From contig PUQB01000094.1 of NCBI GenBank assembly GCA_003024785.1, positions 161,249 to 225,248 of the forward strand: a stretch of DNA of 64,000 nt. Direction: 5' to 3'. Under the pieces are notes generated by a model that did no database searches, was not told the origin of the DNA, and saw only the letters and a program-made list of their open reading frames with translations. Origin of the DNA: Selaginella tamariscina. Taxonomy: Eukaryota > Streptophyta > Lycopodiopsida > Selaginellales > Selaginellaceae. The position numbers and the translations under genes are program-made. This document shows positions 22,919 to 35,600 of this stretch, in pieces; position 1 is the first letter of the stretch; every line of letters begins with the position of its first letter.

Positions 22919-23152
22919 TAGTACCATACTTGTACTTGAACGCATTCGGGTCTTTGTTAACATTCTTTCACAAGGCCCAAAGGTATATCCATGCAATTAT
23001 ATGCTATGATTCCAAATGGATTGATTACAAAAGTGTAATAAATAATATATAATATATAATATTTATACAATAGTAATACAAAAAGGTGAAATGTCCTTGT
23101 GGAAGAATGTTAACAAAGACCCAAAACGCGTTCAGGTACAAGTATGCTTAAT
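22919..23152. repeat. Inverted repeat with ~55-bp arms
   Basis: The arm at about 22922-22976 (CATACTTGTACTTGAACGC...GTCTTTGTTAACATTCTT) is the near reverse complement of the arm at about 23092-23150. The loop is about 115 bases. It could be a small foldback MITE or a hairpin RNA source. Confidence 0.75.
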
Positions 23153-26100
23153 ACACTTTTCTTGTAAAATGTATGCTACTACCTTGATGCATCATTGAAA
23201 CAAGAAATGTAGTTGTAATGTGTGTTGTGAAGAAGATTGAGATTCAAAAATGCACCATGGTGTTTTAAGATATGCTATTCAAGTTAGTAATAAACTCAAT
23301 TGCGTTTTAGAAAACGTTATTTAAAATCTATATTAGGTACTTGCTATTTCTCTTGATTATGTGAATATAGTCTTTGTTAATAATTTATCTAAAATATGTT
23401 CTATAAATTTCAATATTGATTAAGGTGATCCAAATTCAAATTATGCCAATTCGAAATATAGGTATATTCTTATCATAATTATTAAACTTAAAGTGCAAAA
23501 TACTAATTTTGTTATTTTTCAAGATTCAATTACATGATATAATCTGGTTTCAATCCTAAAATTACATAAATCTAAAGTAATCTTATAAGTGTTTAGGAAA
23601 TATTGTTAATTTTCATTATGCATTTTGTATTGCCATTAAATCCTACATTAACTCATTATAATGACAAGGAATTGCTTTCCTAATTTGAGAATTAAGGAGA
23701 TTAATGCTTGTGTATTGAGGGCAAAGTTACATTTAATCAAAGAGCAAAATCAAATTAATGTTATATTTTTAAACTGTAACAATTAGTCATAGGTTCTTTA
23801 TAAACATATTGCAAATTAATAAAGAAGAACAATTATTTTGGAGCTCATTATGACATGTCATGTGAGGAAATGGCTTTAAAAATGATGCAACTTGTAGATA
23901 TTTAAACATGGAAGCACAATGATATTATAGTCTTATATGAATTGTTAAATTGATGGGTTTAACAACAATAAACATATAGAATGCTTGTACTTTTAATATT
24001 ATATAAATTAAAAAATATTATGTGCATAAATATAATAAATATTATTTATGTCTTGTATTTTTTTAAATTAATTAATTTTTAACTTAAATTTATATTAAAA
24101 CAAGTTCAAGTAAAATCATTGTACATATGACTTAAAATGAAGTATTATTGCAGTAAATAAAAATAATTATATATAGAAGTAGCCCAAAACTTTAAAGACC
24201 CTAACTCTAATGAAATACTATTTAAAAAACTTTACAACAATTATAAACTTCATTAAGTTTATATATAAATAAAGTTTTTAAGTGTTATATCAATCACAAG
24301 TTGTCTTGCTTAACGAAATAAATATTATAAGAAAACTGTTACTATGTTAAATTATTTTTATATAGCTTTATAATATGTCCATCTACTTGGAAGGTGATTT
24401 CTTATAAGATAAGATATATTTTTCAACAAGTTAACATACACATCTTATGCCTTGATGAAATTTAAAAGTTGGTTCATGCCCTCTTAGTGAAGTAATTTTT
24501 CTTAAATGTGATAATTAAGTTTTCTTATTTAAAAATTGTGCCCTTGAAAGTAAGTTGAGTTTTCTTATTCAGAATGGTGTTATAAAACCAATTATCTCCA
24601 TTAGACATGATGGGGTTTCTCTTACCAAGTTAGAAAATAAATTTATTTAACTTATTAAAAATGGATATCTATGTTGTATAAAGTCTTATGGCATAATTAA
24701 AATTTACATGATAATTTTGTACAAACATAAATTGTAATGCAAAGTATAAATTTACATAATAATGTACATTGTGAAATAACATTTTTTCAACGCAAAGCTA
24801 TTCAAGTTTTTTAAAATTTGGGGGGTAAACCCCAAAAAATTTAAAATCCACATGACCATTTTATTTCAATGTAAACATTCCATTTCCAATAAAAAGACAA
24901 CTAATTAATATTGATAAGTGATTTATATATATATATTTTATAACTAGGATTACTAAAACTATAAATATGATTTTAATACAGTATTAAATTTACATTATAA
25001 ATCAAATGTAAATTTACATGTTTAATCTAAATGATTAAGTTTAAATATTTTAAATACAATTAATATTGACAAAATTTATCAAAATGTAAAATTTATTTTC
25101 TTAATATCTTATACTAACTAAATATTAATTAAATACTAAATTTATAGTATAAAATCAAAATTAAAATTTCTTTCTAAATCTAACGTTTAATATAAAATAA
25201 TTATTAATTTTAATTTTTTAACACAATACTTAATTATATGTTTTTAACATGTGAAAATATTGATACATGGGCTAAGTATAATCAATTAAGTTATTAAATT
25301 ATATTGTAAAATCAAAATCAGTTTTCAAATTGATATTTAATAATTAAATTTTAAATATTTAATAAATAACTAAATTTAATGTATTTTTCCATGCAAATGT
25401 GAGGTTTTTACATCATAATCTCAATACACTTTTGTTAAAATCACTTAAAAATTTTAATACGTTATTTTTAATAAAATTTATTAACAATTTTCATGTCAAA
25501 TTATAATCATGTCATAAATTGTAAGTTTAAATGTATATTAAAAACCACTTACAAATTTGTCTCTACACTCTCCTTGTACGTTCTTTTAATGTTCTTCTTC
25601 TAGTAAGCAAATGTGCGCTCAAATCAAAAACCTAAACCATAATAGTTACTAGTGTTTGCTAAAATAAATTATATTAATTACCAATTTGAATATGCCTTTG
25701 ACGAGCTATTGTAACTATCAACAGTGGTACAATTATTATTTCATACAAGTTCTCGCAATCTGCCCACTCCTCCGTTCCCACTAACACTTTTAAAATCAAA
25801 ATAATAAAGACAATGCATATGGATTTCGATTGAGATTTGTACACATATTAATTTATAAATCCTATATAATCAAGTCAATAGTCATATAATTTTAACCCAA
25901 AAAACATATCCAGAATAGTTATTATCATTGACACAGTATTATAATTACTAACACAAAGGAATCTAAAGAACATGGGAAGTAAGAAAGTTCCAATCTTATG
26001 AGATTTAAATTTACATGAACATCCCTTGACCCTTTGTATTAACGATGTAAGTGTACACAATTATGTGAGTTTTACAATATAAAATTTATCTTATTTGATA

Positions 26101-26500
26101 CTAAAGGACTCAGCGTTGAGTATGTAACACTAAATAACTCCTAAGATGTATGCATGCAACTTGCAAGACGTATGCAGGTGGTATACGTGACATACCTTGA
26201 AATATGAACCATGCATGCACGATGTATGATGCATGCATCACGATGTATGGAATGTAACATTTGCACTATGAATTTATAATTGACACTGAGAGGGTTTTCT
26301 ATTTTATAATACATTTTACACATGTAAGCATATACCAATAGGAGGATAAGTATATAATTTTATATGCGTATACAACACCTACGTGCATGTGCCTCTGTAT
26401 AACACATACTATATAAGGGATGCATGATGCACTGATACTTCAAAACGATAGAATAAATATATTGTGGATCCCACTTTAAACAGAGAATATTACTATATAT
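23153..26500. other. Extremely AT-rich intergenic DNA, no gene seen
   Basis: About 3.3 kb of AT-rich sequence without convincing frames. A hairpin lies at about 24807-24848 (AAATTTGGGG...CCCCAAAAAATTT). Around 26130-26260 there are clustered TGCATGCA motifs with an imperfect inverted arrangement. Confidence 0.6.
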
Positions 26501-26510
26501 TTTAATTTCT

Positions 26511-26545
26511 GGTTTAGGTTTAGGGTTTAGCCTAAACCCTAAACC
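26511..26545. repeat. Head-to-head telomere-like motifs
   Basis: GGTTTAGGTTTAGGGTTTAG is followed at once by CCTAAACCCTAAACC, so plant-type TTTAGGG repeats face each other with no spacer. Only two to three units per side. Confidence 0.75.
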
Positions 26546-27006
26546 AATATTAACTTTAGATTTTTTGATATGTTTGATTTTGCTATAGCATATATATTTG
26601 ATAATATAATAGGCTTTTGCTACTGGGTTTACCTCGACAGTTTATTTGAAGATTTTCGGAATAAAAATGCAATTTAACATTATGTAAATACACTTTTATC
26701 ATTAACCTTGAAATTTTAAAAAGAAAAGTATTAGAAAACCTTTTCAATTGAATTCCTGTTGAGTAAAATCTTCTATTAAAACCTTTAAAGGATTATTATA
26801 TTATTATTAATGTTTTACTTTCTTCATCTTCTTTCCATATTAACTTAATTTGTGATTTATATTACTAGTTTTTTTTTTTTTTTTTTTTCTCCCTAAAACC
26901 TGGATCATATGTCTCATCTGAATGTTTTATCTTTGAGAGAGGTGTGAATACTAAATATGATTCGATTAGGTCTCACTCATACAAAGTATTTATATTAAGT
27001 GTCTGT
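26546..27006. other. No gene seen
   Basis: AT-rich, with a T-run at 26870-26889. Nothing assignable. Confidence 0.5.
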
Positions 27007-27169
27007 GTTAGGATTAGCACTCTTGGTGCCAAGTAAATCATGATGCCCAAATTAGCCAGCACCCAAATTAGCTAGCTCAGATTAGTGTGCCTAAATCCTA
27101 ATGCCACATGCCACCTCCATGGCAGAGTATATGTATGTATATACGTAGTATATACCATGGAACCTTACA
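27007..27169 (-). repeat. 3' LTR of the minus-strand gypsy element
   Basis: Runs TGTAAGGTTCC...CTAACA on the minus strand. Shares GAGTATATG and GGAACCTTACA stretches with 30892-31000. Confidence 0.65.
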
Positions 27170-27849
27170 TCATCCCCCTCTCAAGATGTGGCTTCTTGCC
27201 TATCAAGGTTGTCCTCCTCCCTGGATGAGTGTCTTTTGGTGGAATGTAGTAGTTGATACACAAGAGCGACATGTTGTGACTCTCGAACACCATCACGCCG
27301 TTGTAAGTGATACACTTGCGTTCCCAACTGTTCTTCAACACTCCAAGGCCTGACCCATCGAGGTTGAAGCCTTGCTGCATGTGTTTGATCCCCTAGCCTT
27401 GGAAATTTAATGAGAACCAAATCTCCCACTTGGTATTGAGGTGGCGTTCGATGTCGTTGATTGTAAGTCCGACGCTGATACTCTTGTGCCCGAGCTCACT
27501 GTTCTCCACCTTGAACATACAATAGCAGAAGGACTTGGTTCAAATGCTCCAACCACATACGCCCATCCATATACCGTGCCTCATGAGGAGTGATGCCAAC
27601 TGCTGGTGGCAATACAAGTTCACGACCATACAAAGTTTTTAATGGGAAATTCTTGTTAACTTGTGAGGGGCTGAAACATAAGCGAATTGGAGATATGGAA
27701 GCCACATATCCAATCCTTATGGTCAGGGCTCACATACTTGGCAAGCATGACTTTGAAAGTTTTGTTCAACCTGTCAGAGTTTTTACCTGGTGCCACAAAG
27801 GTGGCTTGCCAGGTGCCAACCCTGGAATCCCCTCTCTTGGAAACCCACG

Positions 27850-28740
27850 GAACCTGGTAAAGTAACCCGTATTAGGAGCCCAAGCCTTAGGAAGTCAAAC
27901 CCCTAGTTGACTAAGTCCACAAACGAGACTCACCTTGTGAATCAGGATACACGGACTAGCCGAGCTTTAGGTGTCGTTCCTAGCTTGGCGTGGTTGAGGC
28001 GACCGGAGCAAGGCCTCAACCACTAGTTTTGCAGAACGTGAACTCGGGCAATGTCTTTGAGCTTGCGGGCAGGTTTTCGGACCAAGGAATCTGACTAACT
28101 CCTTGGAAGTGACGTGCCCCTATCTCAAAGGCAAGATCCTGCCAACGATAAGGATAGTCTAACCCTAGGTGGGTTGTACCCCTGTCGTGTGGAAGTTTGG
28201 GCGGCACAACGTAGGGTTGCACCTTGACGACACAAGCTTAGCTTGCACCGATAGGAGGTTAACGAGCTCTCTTTGAACCCAGGAAGCCTCACTACATATA
28301 CTCTACCTTATTTATGTGACGGACCCCCCCCCCCCCCCCCCTGTTTACCTAAATGAGTAAGTGGGCTGGCACGGAAATGCTAGCCCTTAGAGAAAATGGT
28401 TGTCCTAACCTAACCCTAAACCTAACCCCTAGGGGGGTATTAGGGCAACCCTAGGGTTAGGTCAACCCTAGGGGTGTCCCTACCCTTTTTGACAAGCTAT
28501 ATTAATGAAAACCTATCTTTTGTAACGTCAAACTGGGGGAGAGTTTTCTAGAGGGTAAGTACTACCTTCGCCTAGAGTTTCTCGAGGTACCTAGTGACAG
28601 CTGGCCGGACTACCCCTAAACACCTAAGTGCACTAAGCGGGGTTGTTTCTCACTACAACTAAGGTTCGCCACACAACTCGGTAGGTAACAACAGTCAAAC
28701 TCCAAAGTAAAGGGTCGAGTCATAGTAAAAACTATGACAC
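27850..28740 (-). repeat. Nested LTR-like insertion
   Basis: Homologous, in the same orientation, to 45930-46720 (shared ACACAAGCTTA and GACTCACCTT phrases, then a TTTATGTGA(C/T)GGA stretch) and inverted relative to 15335-15800. Includes a run of 18 C residues at 28324-28341 and TAACCCTA-like tracts near 28400-28470. No coding sequence. Confidence 0.65.
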
Positions 28741-28819
28741 AACCGCACCACCAAACCATTAGTCTCATGATGATAACTGAGGCAAAAGTTTGTCGGATCT
28801 ACAATCGTCGCATCAACAA

Positions 28820-29440
28820 AGCTACTGCTTCCGCTGCTGGGCCTGGTCCTTGATCCGATAAAATTCGTTCGGGGCAACCATGCCTAGCACCACTTGAGCT
28901 AGTAGGAACTTGATGATGGAAGTTGCTGTAGCATCTGGCAAAGCACACACTTCTACCCACCGAGTCAAGTAATCAGAGCACACAATGATGTATCGATTAC
29001 CGAACTGACACAGGGAATGGTCCCATGATGTCATACGCTACCAGCTCAAAGGGGCGAGAAACTCGAATTGGCTCCAGGGTTGCCACAGAGGAAAGTGTGG
29101 ACACGTTATGCCGTTGACACTCCGGACACGTATGAATGTACTCATGCAGGTCTTGCCGCAATCGGGGCCAATACAAGTGCTGTCGAATCCTCTCAAGGCA
29201 TCGTTGGAATCATGTGTCCGGACATCGGGTTGTCATGAAAGAACTGCAACCAGGAGTTAATGTAAACTGGTGGTGCCACCACACGACACTCGGAACCGTC
29301 TCCAACAAAGACAAGCAAGTCATCCATCAGTCTGAAAGATCGTGCATATGTGCGAAAGTTAAGATCCTCGCAGGGTACCTCACTACTCAAGACCTCACGC
29401 AACCTCCTGATCCATGGCTCCATCTTTTGAGCCTCCACAA
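28820..29440 (-). pseudogene. Gypsy integrase remnant
   Basis: Minus-strand frames contain LCQFGNRYIIVCSDYLTRWV near 28950, the first part of the integrase core, and further upstream a DNPMSGHM stretch near 29220 typical of the H2C2 zinc-binding region. Disrupted by frameshifts. Confidence 0.75.
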
Positions 29441-29627
29441 TGTCTTCCCACCTCGGAAGACGTGATCAGGAGGCGTCCAGCAACAATGCACATGGCTGCC
29501 ACTGCCATAGGAGCTCAAGATAACGCATCCACATCCGCCATGCTAGATTCTGGGCGATGAACAACCGAAAACGATACCCTTGCAAAATTAATGCCCAACG
29601 CAAGTCGTCCCGTCACATTCCTCCTCT

Positions 29628-30766
29628 TCATATTGAGTTGACGGCAGCATGATAGTTTCCAACAATGTGTTGGAGCCATGTAGATATGCATGGAACTTTT
29701 GAAAGGCCCATACGGCTGCCAGACATTCCTTGTCCGTGGTGGAATAATTTTTCTTGCTCACTAAGGCTCCGACTTACATAAGCGATAGGTATCGCTGACC
29801 ATCGGGAGTCTCCTGCAACAGATTGGCCCCCAACCCAACATCTAAGCATCGGTTTGAAGAATAAAGGATTTGCAAAGTCCGGATCGCAACAAAGGTGGAG
29901 ATCTAACATGCCTTAACATCCTCGAACGCCTTCTGACACTTCTTGGACCATCGAACTGAGCTCCTTGTTTTAACAATCCTCGCAATGGGATGTCAATCTA
30001 AGAACCGCGGAACAAACCTCGCTAGGTATGTCGCTTTTCCCAAGAAACGCTGCAACTCCCCACTGACTCAGGAGCAGGAAATTCTCGTATAGGGTCTTCT
30101 CGGGATCCGGTTTCACACCCTCTGCCGTGATGATGAATCCTAAGTATTTCAAGGAGGTACATCCGAACTTGCACTTCTGCTCTTTCAACTTAGCCCGTAT
30201 TGCACCAATCGCTGCAGGACCCGCTCTAACTGCTGAAGGTGCTCCTCCCACGTAGTAGAGTGAATAAGAAGTCATCGATGTACGCACGTGCAAATTCTTC
30301 AAAGCCCTCCAATAGCTCGTCCATCATCCGCTGGAAGGTTGCTGGGGCCCCGACCAACCCAAATGGCATGACCGTAAACTCGTACAAGCCGGATGGTGTT
30401 TGAAATGCTGTCTTTGCTGCATCTTCAAGAGCCATAGGAATCTGCCAATAGCCGGAAGCCATGTCAAGAATAGTGAAGTACTGGCTATTCCAATGCATCG
30501 ACCAAATCATCCACCCTTAGTAGTGGATATGAATTGGAACAGAAACATCGTTCAATGGCTGAAATCATAGTGAAACGTGTAGTCCCATCCGGCTTCGGAA
30601 CTAGGTGTGGTTCTGCTGCCCAACTTCGAGACTTACGTATCACCTTCAACTTTAGCATCTCCCTCACACACAATTCAGGATATCCTTCTTCTTTGGGAAC
30701 GTTGCTGAGCCCCATCCTGATTGGGCGAGTTGTACCAGTCAGGATATGATGTCGAGTAGTCAACAT
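29628..30766 (-). pseudogene. Gypsy reverse transcriptase and RNase H remnant
   Basis: From the 30766 end: EMLKLKVIRKSRSWAAEPHL, then DMASGYWQIPMALEDAAKTA and MPFGLVGAPATFQ. The catalytic AYIDD lies at about 30268-30282. Downstream, KYLGFIITAEGVKPDPEK lies near 30140, and an RNase H fragment with PIAYVSRSLSEQEK near 29780. At least three frame breaks. Confidence 0.85.
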
Positions 30767-31200
30767 GGATTCGCATCCTTTACAATGGGTTTAATAGACT
30801 CGAATACCTTGCCAACAAGTCCTTGATGTCCTTAGCTCATTGCTCTGGAGAAGGCTCTACCTTAGGCGCCATCATGCCCTACAACGTCGCACTGGCTAAT
30901 CATGGTGCCATATTAGTGTGCCTGAATCCTAATGTCACATGGCACCTCTATGGCAGAGTATATGTAGCTTATATACATAGTATATATCATGGAACCTTAC
31001 AATATAATTTCAAACAATTTTGATATAACTTCTACATAACACTTCGTATCAAAAATTATTTTCTATATTAATACAGCATATATCAATACTCTTATAATAG
31101 AGTTCATTATTAAAGTAAAAACCAATCCATTCTTAGTATAAATTACAGTTAAAGAGTTCATATTAATCAACCTTAAAACCTTAAGCAAAATTTAATTAAT

Positions 31201-32454
31201 TTTTAATTAAAACCTCACTCTGTTTACAACTGTGGTAATTAGTAGATCTTAAAAACTCTTTAAGTAGCTTCTTATCTTCATCAACCCGTGCTTTCTCAGT
31301 GGGTCTTTGGGTTTTACTTTCCTCTTTTCTTCAAGCATCCATGCGAACAGCTGCCGTTGCTCATTCCCAGTTACTTTAATGCGTGGGATTCGAACCGGTG
31401 CCGGTGCGGTGCCGGTGCTACATCGGATGCTCCAAATATACCTCCTTTCTCTGTCCACGTTTCTTCTCGCCTAGCTTGGATTTTGGGGTCGTTTTAACAA
31501 TCAGATATCCTACACAACATAACAAATGTATACATACACATGCATGTACCGTAGACATGTACATACATTATATATGCACAATATACATATATATAACGAT
31601 ATACATACACACACTATATATACATATTTGTGTGTGTATGAGAGAGAGAGAGAGAGAGTGTCAAATATGTGCGCGTAGACATATTGTGCATATACTCCCG
31701 GCTCTCCATCAATATAATGTATGCACACACACACACATACATACATACATATTTGTGTGTGTCGGTGTGTGTGTGTGTGTGGTGTGGGGGGGGGGGGGGT
31801 AATACGTAATATATGTGTGTATGTGCAGTTCAAAACTAAAATACATATGTGAGGCATAAGAAGCGTATACTAAGTACTATATCCAGCATTACATGATAAA
31901 GTATTTCAAACTTCTATATACGCATATATTATATGTTTGTGTGTGTGTGTAGACACACACACACAAATACATATTCGTGGGGAGTACGTATACGTAATAT
32001 ATGTGTGTGTAGTTCAAAACTAAAATCTATATGTGAGAGCATAAGAAGCGTACAATATCCAGCTTTACAAGCACTAAATTTGATATAGTAATTCAAACTA
32101 CGCATATTATGTGTATATCTATCACACATACACACACGCACATGCACACGCGCACGCGTGCACAATTACCTCCAATGCAGACATTGATAACAAGAAGCAA
32201 TCCAACAACACTTCGCAATTTGAGAAGAAAAGACTGTTTGGGTACAATCGGCTCTTTCTCTCGTTTTGTGGGCTGTGCCCATTTACCTGAAAAACCATGA
32301 AATATATATAGAAATGAAGAAAAATGCATTTTAAAAAATAGTATTTTGAAGAAAATGTTTTAAAAATTGTAGTATAATGAAAATAAATAAAGAAATGCTT
32401 ACTTTTAGGTGATGGAGCTGAAGAACCATACATAATCTTGCGCAATCTTCCCAT
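31201..32454 (-). CDS. Conserved single-TM plant protein, frameshifted last exon
   Basis: Proposed exons on the minus strand are 32403-32454, 32170-32286 and about 31201-31508. The first two join cleanly to give MGRLRKIMYGSSAPSPKSKW, then a basic stretch and a hydrophobic segment SVVGLLLVINVCIGG at residues about 43-57, one probable membrane helix. The last exon continues with KTTPKSKLGEKKRG, then breaks in a CACCGG-rich stretch near 31400-31425. It resumes as PVRIPRIKVTGNEQRQLFAW and MLEEKRKVKPKD, and breaks again near 31300 before EKARVDEDKKLLKEFL. The acidic-basic C-terminal helix looks conserved in plants, but I cannot name the family. Introns carry long CA/TA microsatellites (31510-31800, 31930-32160). 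Either a pseudogene or affected by sequence errors. Confidence 0.55.
31510..32160. repeat. CA/GT/TA microsatellites in an intron
   Basis: Several dinucleotide tracts: (GA) at 31640-31658, (CA) at 31727-31740, (GT)n and an 11-base G run at 31757-31799, (GT/CA) at 31936-31966 and 32126-32160. They fill the long second intron of the single-TM gene. A phrase around 31801-31870 recurs at about 31985-32055 (ATATGTGTGT, then AGTTCAAAACTAAAAT), showing a local duplication. Confidence 0.8.
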
Positions 32455-33066
32455 GGTATCATCTCCCACAAAACTGAAAATTAGGGCTTAATTAGAGAGT
32501 ATATTCTTCTGTTTAGCTAGATTATAAAATTTTAAACATATCTAAAACTAAATAAGATTAAGATTAATAAAGTTGATTGAATATGTATATTAGTAGCATA
32601 TACATGTCTATATATATACATCTGTAAAATAGTATGTTATTTATTTAAAATATACATATACACACAAGATGAAATAAGATACTTCTAACCTTGAGTAAAA
32701 TAAAAACCTCATATACCTGAAACCTAAAAAGAAAACCGTAAACCTTATTTTTAAAATAATAATAATTATATAATGTTTTAAACCTTTCCTTTAAAAATAA
32801 ATAAAAATAATTATTATATAATGTTTAATAAGCCTTTCCTTTTGCCACACCTTATATTTAATTGTTCAAGAGTAATGTTTAACATATACAATTTTTAAAG
32901 GAATTAATAAATTAACTACAAACTTCTAATTATACATAATTAATCAAGTAAAATATTACACAAATATACACCGTAGTGTAATGTTTAACCATACACAGTT
33001 CTAATGTCACTTAAAAATTAAAAATCAGTTTGCATTTTTCTGAATTAAACCTCACATCAAAGACAT

Positions 33067-33310
33067 TCAGCTTTCATACTTTCGATCGGCCACTACATAG
33101 TGATAAGCTACAACGAGCATGAAGATACATATGCCCAAGAAATTCGCAAAAAACCCAGATCCTGATCGTCAATCATCTGCATAAGCACACAAGAATTACA
33201 CACGTATGCACATATTTACACAGACCGATCGGATCTGCCGCGTACCTTGGCGCAGCCTCCACAAATCCCAGAAATTAGGGTTCTTTTGGATTTAGGGCTG
33301 TATTGTTCTA
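33067..33310 (-). CDS. OST4: OST4-like oligosaccharyltransferase mini-subunit, one-base break
   Basis: Minus-strand ATG at 33176 gives [10 protein letters not shown] then [20 protein letters not shown] and DRKYES before TGA at 33067-33069. This is the length (36 residues) and pattern of the plant OST4 subunit, a single-helix protein of the ER oligosaccharyltransferase complex that supports N-glycosylation. The run that should be seven T (minus strand) has six (33146-33151), which breaks the frame after GFF. Upstream, a 5' untranslated exon (33246 upward) ends at a GTACG donor and a 69-nt intron ends directly before the ATG. A degraded copy lies at 35600-35725. The identification is strong; whether the gene works depends on that one base. 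Confidence 0.75.
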
Positions 33311-33777
33311 AGCTGCCCTTTTTAATTTGTGTTAATTTTTATTAAAATTATTAAGTTAATAAATAAATTAATTAAATTAAATTGATCATATGATTATCTA
33401 TTATTTCTTCTACAAAGAAAAAAAAATTGGACTGGTTTATTAAGTTTGCCTAAGGCGGATAAAAATATTGTGTTAATTACTAGTGAATATGCAGACTTTT
33501 GATTAGCAAGATAATAAATATTATATGTTTAACTTTTTAATGCACTTAGATTATATTAAATTTTTTATCATATGTACTATTATATAATTTGTTTTATAGC
33601 TTTTGAATTTCAATATGTAATTATTTAAATATAAACTCCTGATGGTTAAGGATGTTTTTAAAATATAAACTTGAAATTGAAGTGTTAATATATATATTAT
33701 TATATATACATATTGTGTACACTAAGTTTATATTGTCGTTATATATTATTAAATTCGCAATTAGTTTAATGTTTTGG

Positions 33778-34250
33778 ACATTCAAATCAATCTTCGTCGT
33801 ACACTACATTGTCATCAAGGGTCTGTAAACAGCTCGAAGTAAAACGTAGTAAATTCATTGCAGATACTGTTCCAATTACTGATGGAAAAAAGCGCCCTTG
33901 TATTTCTCTCAGACGTATTAATTAGTATTAATTAATAATAATAATAATAGTTAGTAGTGTATGTGTGTATGTGTATGTATATAGCTATAATTATATAACT
34001 ATAACAGTATTTATTCACAAAACTTGCCCAGGAATTGTGAGTTGCTCGGACACCTGTGACAGTCATAGTTTTCTTATTAAATTATAAAAACAAAAACATA
34101 CATAGTAAATATACTATGATATATAATAATTACGTTTTTTTTATATATTTTTAATAGATAAGAGAGAAGTATCGTTTCAGCAGGAAGGCCAATATACATT
34201 GAGAACTCGGGTTTCGATGGAGTTATGTTTGTTGTTATATATAGAGAGAG
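33778..34250 (+). pseudogene. IMPACT-family pseudogene with inverted exon 2
   Basis: 33778-33932 matches exon 1 of the gene at 40584 ([18 protein letters not shown]...), with a frame-breaking A-run near 33885. 34013-34065 matches exon 2 plus its intron edges, but in reverse complement. 34150-34245 matches exon 3 with an internal loss of the FSDDGEPGG codons. No counterparts of exons 4-6 are seen. It is head-to-head with the OST4-like gene, mirroring the arrangement around 35.6-41.9 kb. Confidence 0.85.
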
Positions 34251-34271
34251 AGCAAATTTAAACATCAATGT

Positions 34272-34274
<3 letters not shown>

Positions 34275-34317
<43 letters not shown>

Positions 34318-35600
34318 TTTATACGTTTACGTAGTACCATTCAATCTAGTATATAGTCTCTCTAGTCCAATCAATATATACATGGATGGCATTCTCTATC
34401 TACATATTACATGTATACTAGAATATACATACAATCAATCTATTAAACATTCATAATATTAAACCAAAAGGAATGATCAACTGGTACTTGGTCCTATCCA
34501 AAAAAATTTAAAAAATTAAATTAACTTTCTTCTAGAGACTAAAATACCATTAATTAACTCTTTTGAAATTTAAAACACAATTAATCATCAGCTAATTAAA
34601 TTTCTACTTTTGAAGTAGTTTTACTCACGAATTTCATACATGTCTGATCTGCGTATCTGGACATGCATACACACACACGTACAGAGTACAGACACACACC
34701 TAATTAATGCGACTGAGCATATGCTCTATTTCTTCAAAAGCAAACTCTTTTTAACAACTGGCTTAAGGATTTAAATTTAAAAAATATAAAACTTAAAAAA
34801 TAAAGTCTATGCTATAAATTTTTTCACTAAATTAAAAATATGTAATTAATTTTTTGTTTAAATCTCAAAGGGAATGTAGGCATATTACGAACACGAACAC
34901 GAACACGAGTCTTATTTCAGGACCCGACCACAGAACACGATCACGGCTCACAATGCTCATGAATGTTCTAGTGAATATTCTAAGAATGCTACTTTTATTA
35001 TATATAAACTACTTGTATATATAACGGTTTAATTTAGTTTATATTTATTAAAACTACTTTTTATTATATTAAACTACTTGTGTTCGTAACTATGAATGTA
35101 GGTAGCATTTCAATGCAACACCGGGCGGTTTAACGAAAGTGTATATATGTGTTTTCAAGTTAAATTTTCCATTCAGCATGAAATAAACAGTCTCTCATTC
35201 ACGACTGAGTACCCTTGCACAACTAACACACACACTCTCTCTCTCTCTACACACACCACACATACACACAAGCACGCACAGTGTGTCTATGTAGGATATA
35301 TATGCGCTGCATATACACCTAGTTTAGCCTGTAATAAAATTAAAAACTATTTAGATTAAGAAGTTTGAAGTGTATATGCCTTGCAATGAGAATATCAGTT
35401 AGAATATTCGAAGAATGTTCGAGTACCAGTTCGGTATGTTTATGTATAGAGTTTAATCAGTGGATTAATAATTGTTTTATTCCTTTTAAAAAAGAGCTTC
35501 CTTTACATAATAGCTAATTATAATAAATAAGGGTGTTAAAAAAAATGAAAATAAAAGGTGGATTTACCACTGCAGGTAATTACATAAAGAAATTAAAAAT
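34275..35600. other. Intergenic, simple repeats, no gene seen
   Basis: Includes (TA)n at about 34279-34307, a short GAACAC tandem at 34889-34908, and (CT)n/(CA)n at 35230-35280. A phrase near 34966-34990 about GAATGTTCTAGTGAATATTC is weakly palindromic. Confidence 0.5.

Larger units (their letters stand above)
27007..31000 (-). mobile_element. Minus-strand Ty3/gypsy element, lacking gag/protease, with nested LTR
   Basis: Short related LTRs at about 27007-27169 and 30892-31000 share TGTAAGGTTCCATGG at their element-5' ends. Read on the minus strand, a GAGAGGGGGATGA polypurine tract precedes the 27169 LTR, as expected for the element's 3' side. Pol domains run in reverse coordinates: reverse transcriptase (30766-30000), RNase H (29910-29630), integrase (29440-28820). 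No gag or protease lies between the 31000 LTR and the RT, so that part is deleted. An unrelated LTR-like block interrupts the 3' part at 27850-28740. Stops and shifts throughout. Confidence 0.85.

Noticed and set aside
31382..31402. tRNA-like B box (GGTTCGAATCC on the minus strand)
   Set aside because: It falls within the coding stretch PVRIPRI of the single-TM gene, and no acceptor stem or anticodon arm can be formed.
31510..31857. Frames rich in Tyr, His and Cys on both strands
   Set aside because: They are translations of (CA)n, (TA)n and (GT)n microsatellites in an intron.
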